A DNA stretch of 46,248 nucleotides from Roridomyces roridus (lineage: Eukaryota; Basidiomycota; Agaricomycetes; Agaricales; Mycenaceae). Positions 44,528 to 46,248 of the stretch are shown here, piece after piece. The position numbers and the translations under genes are program-made. The stretch lies in contig JARKIF010000233.1 of assembly GCA_029378245.1 (NCBI GenBank), positions 1 to 46,248 on the forward strand. Direction: 5' to 3'. The notes under the pieces are model-generated. The model ran no database searches. It was not told where the DNA came from and saw only the letters and a program-made list of their open reading frames with translations. Within the stretch, counting starts at the first letter, position 1, and each line of letters opens with the position of its first letter.

Positions 44528-45358
44528 TCACAGCTCAACAGCCTGCCGTATAAATTCTGAGAAAATGAACAGTAGTGAGAAACAACTTGCCTCGAAAAGC
44601 TCTAAAACGAGGCCGAATATTGTTGGATTCAACTTCCTCAGATGTGAGAAGGATTGAGTGGGTGGAAGTGGAAGTGTTGGAACGCACCGATGTTCCCGAA
44701 TTAAATGATCTGAGCGTCCGATTCTGGATGCCCAGCGAGAGACCGTACTCAACACACAGGCAAGACGAAAAGGGAAGGAAATAGATTGCGCAATAGTACT
44801 ACATAGTACAAACGATGTAAGTACAAAACGAAGTGGGGAAGCACGAGAGTGCTCAACCACGTTCTCGACCTCATCGGGCTTGACGTCCCTGCGCACAACG
44901 TCCAGATACTCTTCATCTCTCGAGCTCGGCATCCAACGGCTCCTCGCGTGCTTGACATCCGCATACTCGACACCACAGCTGTCGATATTCCCATGCTCGA
45001 CGCCCGCATACTCGACGTACTCGTACAATGGAGACGGCGCACGCCTGGCGTCCCCACGTGCAACATTGCGGCGCCCGTCGTTTACATGCGAGACGAAACG
45101 GTCAGCCAACTGGGAGCACCTCGTTCCCGCACCCGAGTGGTGGACCGTCCGGGAGCACGACACTCGAGGAACGCAGAATGCGGGGGGCACAAGTAGGCCC
45201 GCCAGACAATGATGTGGGAGAGAGTGGGGAGTGAAGGGAGCCGGAGCGAGGGAGACGAACTTGGCGGACGATGAATACACCGCTATCATCGTCGTCAGCT
45301 CATTCCCTGGTACAAAAGACTGGTTCGACGCACCTGTGCACTCTGCAGTGAAATTCAA
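44528..45358 (-). other. Unusually long stop-free frame without ATG start
   Basis: 276 codons open from a TTG. The middle is Asp/Glu/Arg/His-rich with a loosely repeated EYVEYAGVEH / GVEYADVKHA pattern. No domain recognised. It could be part of a spliced gene with 45355-45684, or fortuitous. Confidence 0.25.
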
Positions 45359-45684
45359 GTAGCAATCCCCCCGAGTTCGATCCCAGACGATGGCGCAAAG
45401 ACCCAGCTGCCGCCGCTAGCTTGCTGATGCGATTCCAAACCCCAGAGGGCGAGAACGAGCAGGAAAGAAAAGAGACCAGCGAGGAAAGCGACGAGACCAG
45501 TGTGCCGAGCGCATGCGGTCAAAGTGAGAACAGGGTCCGAGAGTGTGGTTGCAGACTCGTGAGCCAGAAAGACAGAAGAGCGGAAAAGGTAGAGAGAAGG
45601 CACGGCGAGGGCGGAGACAAAGAGTATTGCACCCGAGACCGTCACCGTGGCAACGTCCGGATCGGAACTCCGAAATGGCACCAT
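45355..45684 (-). CDS. Small two-helix membrane protein (hypothetical)
   Basis: 109 residues from ATG 45684. Two hydrophobic segments: VATVTVSGAILFVSALAV and, after LSDPVLTLTACARHT, GLVAFLAGLFSFLLVLAL, then a polar tail. This pattern is unlikely by chance. No upstream in-frame extension (a TGA lies just before the ATG). Possibly the last exon of a larger membrane protein. Function unknown. Confidence 0.35.
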   Translation of the reverse strand: MVPFRSSDPDVATVTVSGAILFVSALAVPSLYLFRSSVFLAHESATTLSDPVLTLTACARHTGLVAFLAGLFSFLLVLALWGLESHQQASGGSWVFAPSSGIELGGIAT

Positions 45685-46139
45685 TCTTCTTTTCTTTTGC
45701 TCTCAGGAATCCGTCTCGCCGCAATCTCGCTGTCACCACCTTCCTGGCCACCGACCTCATCCAGCCACTCATCTTCTCGCCTCAAGCCGCACTCTGGGCA
45801 GTGCACGGGAATGGAATGGAAAATTGGATTCTTTCTGGTGTGTCCCAAATCTGATTCCACTGTTACTGTGAGCTAGTGCGACCTCGTACCCATGCCCACC
45901 CACTCCCTTCACACTCGCTCCTGTCTCATCACCCGCGATCACCCTGCACCGACGCGCCCCGCTGCAACCCGAATTCCCGCCGAAACGCCGCGCTGCAGCC
46001 CCGGATTCCCGCCCAGTGTACAGCCAACCACGATGGACAATGTCTCCCATTCAAGGCTACGGCAGTGCGGGTGCGCGATCCAGGATTAGCCGGACGGCAG
46101 CGGGGCAAGCGGTGGCGCGGCAGCGGCGGGATTTTGTCG

Positions 46140-46248
46140 GTAGGGTTTAAAGCGTTGAATGCCGGGCAAAAAAACCCATGTTCAAGCGGTAAATCAGGGC
46201 CAAACGGAGCATTAAACGCATTAAACGCATCAAGCGTTAAGTCGGAGG
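46140..46248. repeat. TTAAACGC-type iterons at window end
   Basis: GGTTTAAAGCGTTGAATGCC, then ATTAAACGCATTAAACGCAT and AAGCGTTAAG. GCGTTGAATGCCGGGC mirrors ATTCACCCCGGCATT at 42465. Probably the matching subterminal zone of the element that begins near 42000, cut by the window edge. Confidence 0.5.

Noticed and set aside
1..46248. CRISPR arrays, bacterial operons, ribosome binding sites
   Set aside because: Intron-rich eukaryotic genes; no regularly spaced identical repeats of CRISPR type.

Overview
The window looks like nuclear DNA of a basidiomycete fungus, most likely an Agaricomycete. Genes are broken by many 45-70 nt introns with GTGCGT/GTGAGT/GTATGT donors. They include a glyoxal oxidase of the lignin-decay type, a GATA zinc-finger protein with the RTHxRPRP tail common in mushrooms, an F-box protein, and a Plavaka/Tnp2-like transposase. 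Coding sequence is sparse, and most of the rest is transposon-derived. All calls come from reading the sequence; no search was run.

Layout. 1-866: the 5' part of a PAK/STE20-like kinase whose metal-binding motifs are degenerate. 1589-2153: a small proline-rich protein ending in a CxxC exon, with a second copy of that exon at 4861-4917. 2181-2507: a CACTG-ended miniature element with a 3-bp target duplication. 5245-10168: a 4.9-kb element with 16-bp inverted ends and an 8-bp target duplication, carrying an inverted-repeat element (about 5550-6830) and a complete 732-bp hAT-type MITE (6981-7712). 10314-11820: seven spaced motifs that read, on the minus strand, as RNA polymerase III B boxes, each followed 31-42 nt later by an oligo-T run; three further copies lie at 2667, 2857 and 4847. 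11921-12677: a second CACTG-ended element.

12892-14907 holds an unrecognised gene and a GATA-factor gene. 14908-18540 is largely non-coding. 18540-18853 has a small two-exon coding fragment. 19207-25299 carries two large minus-strand genes: a basic multi-exon protein and, upstream of it, a Plavaka-type transposase whose reading frame is cut by one in-frame TAG. 25480-26720 has splice-ready coding-like fragments of unknown identity. 27610-28290 holds two tRNA-related SINE-like heads in opposite orientation. 28353-29537 is an element with 25-bp inverted ends and a 9-bp target duplication (Mutator-like).

30120-32143 is an intact seven-exon glyoxal oxidase with all copper-radical ligands. 35173-36159 is a single-exon F-box gene. 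36800-37430 is a second hAT-type MITE. 37950-39414 is a zinc alcohol dehydrogenase with two single-base frameshifts and no recognisable first exon. 41241-41720 is a decayed membrane-protein gene with in-frame stops. From about 42000 to the end, TTTAACGCG-type iterons on both sides suggest one further large element running out of the window.

The genes form no pathway. The window is best read as a few host genes (kinase, GATA factor, glyoxal oxidase, F-box, ADH) separated by nested, mostly non-autonomous DNA transposons of at least three families (8-bp, 3-bp and 9-bp target duplications). The most novel signal is the B-box/oligo-T array.
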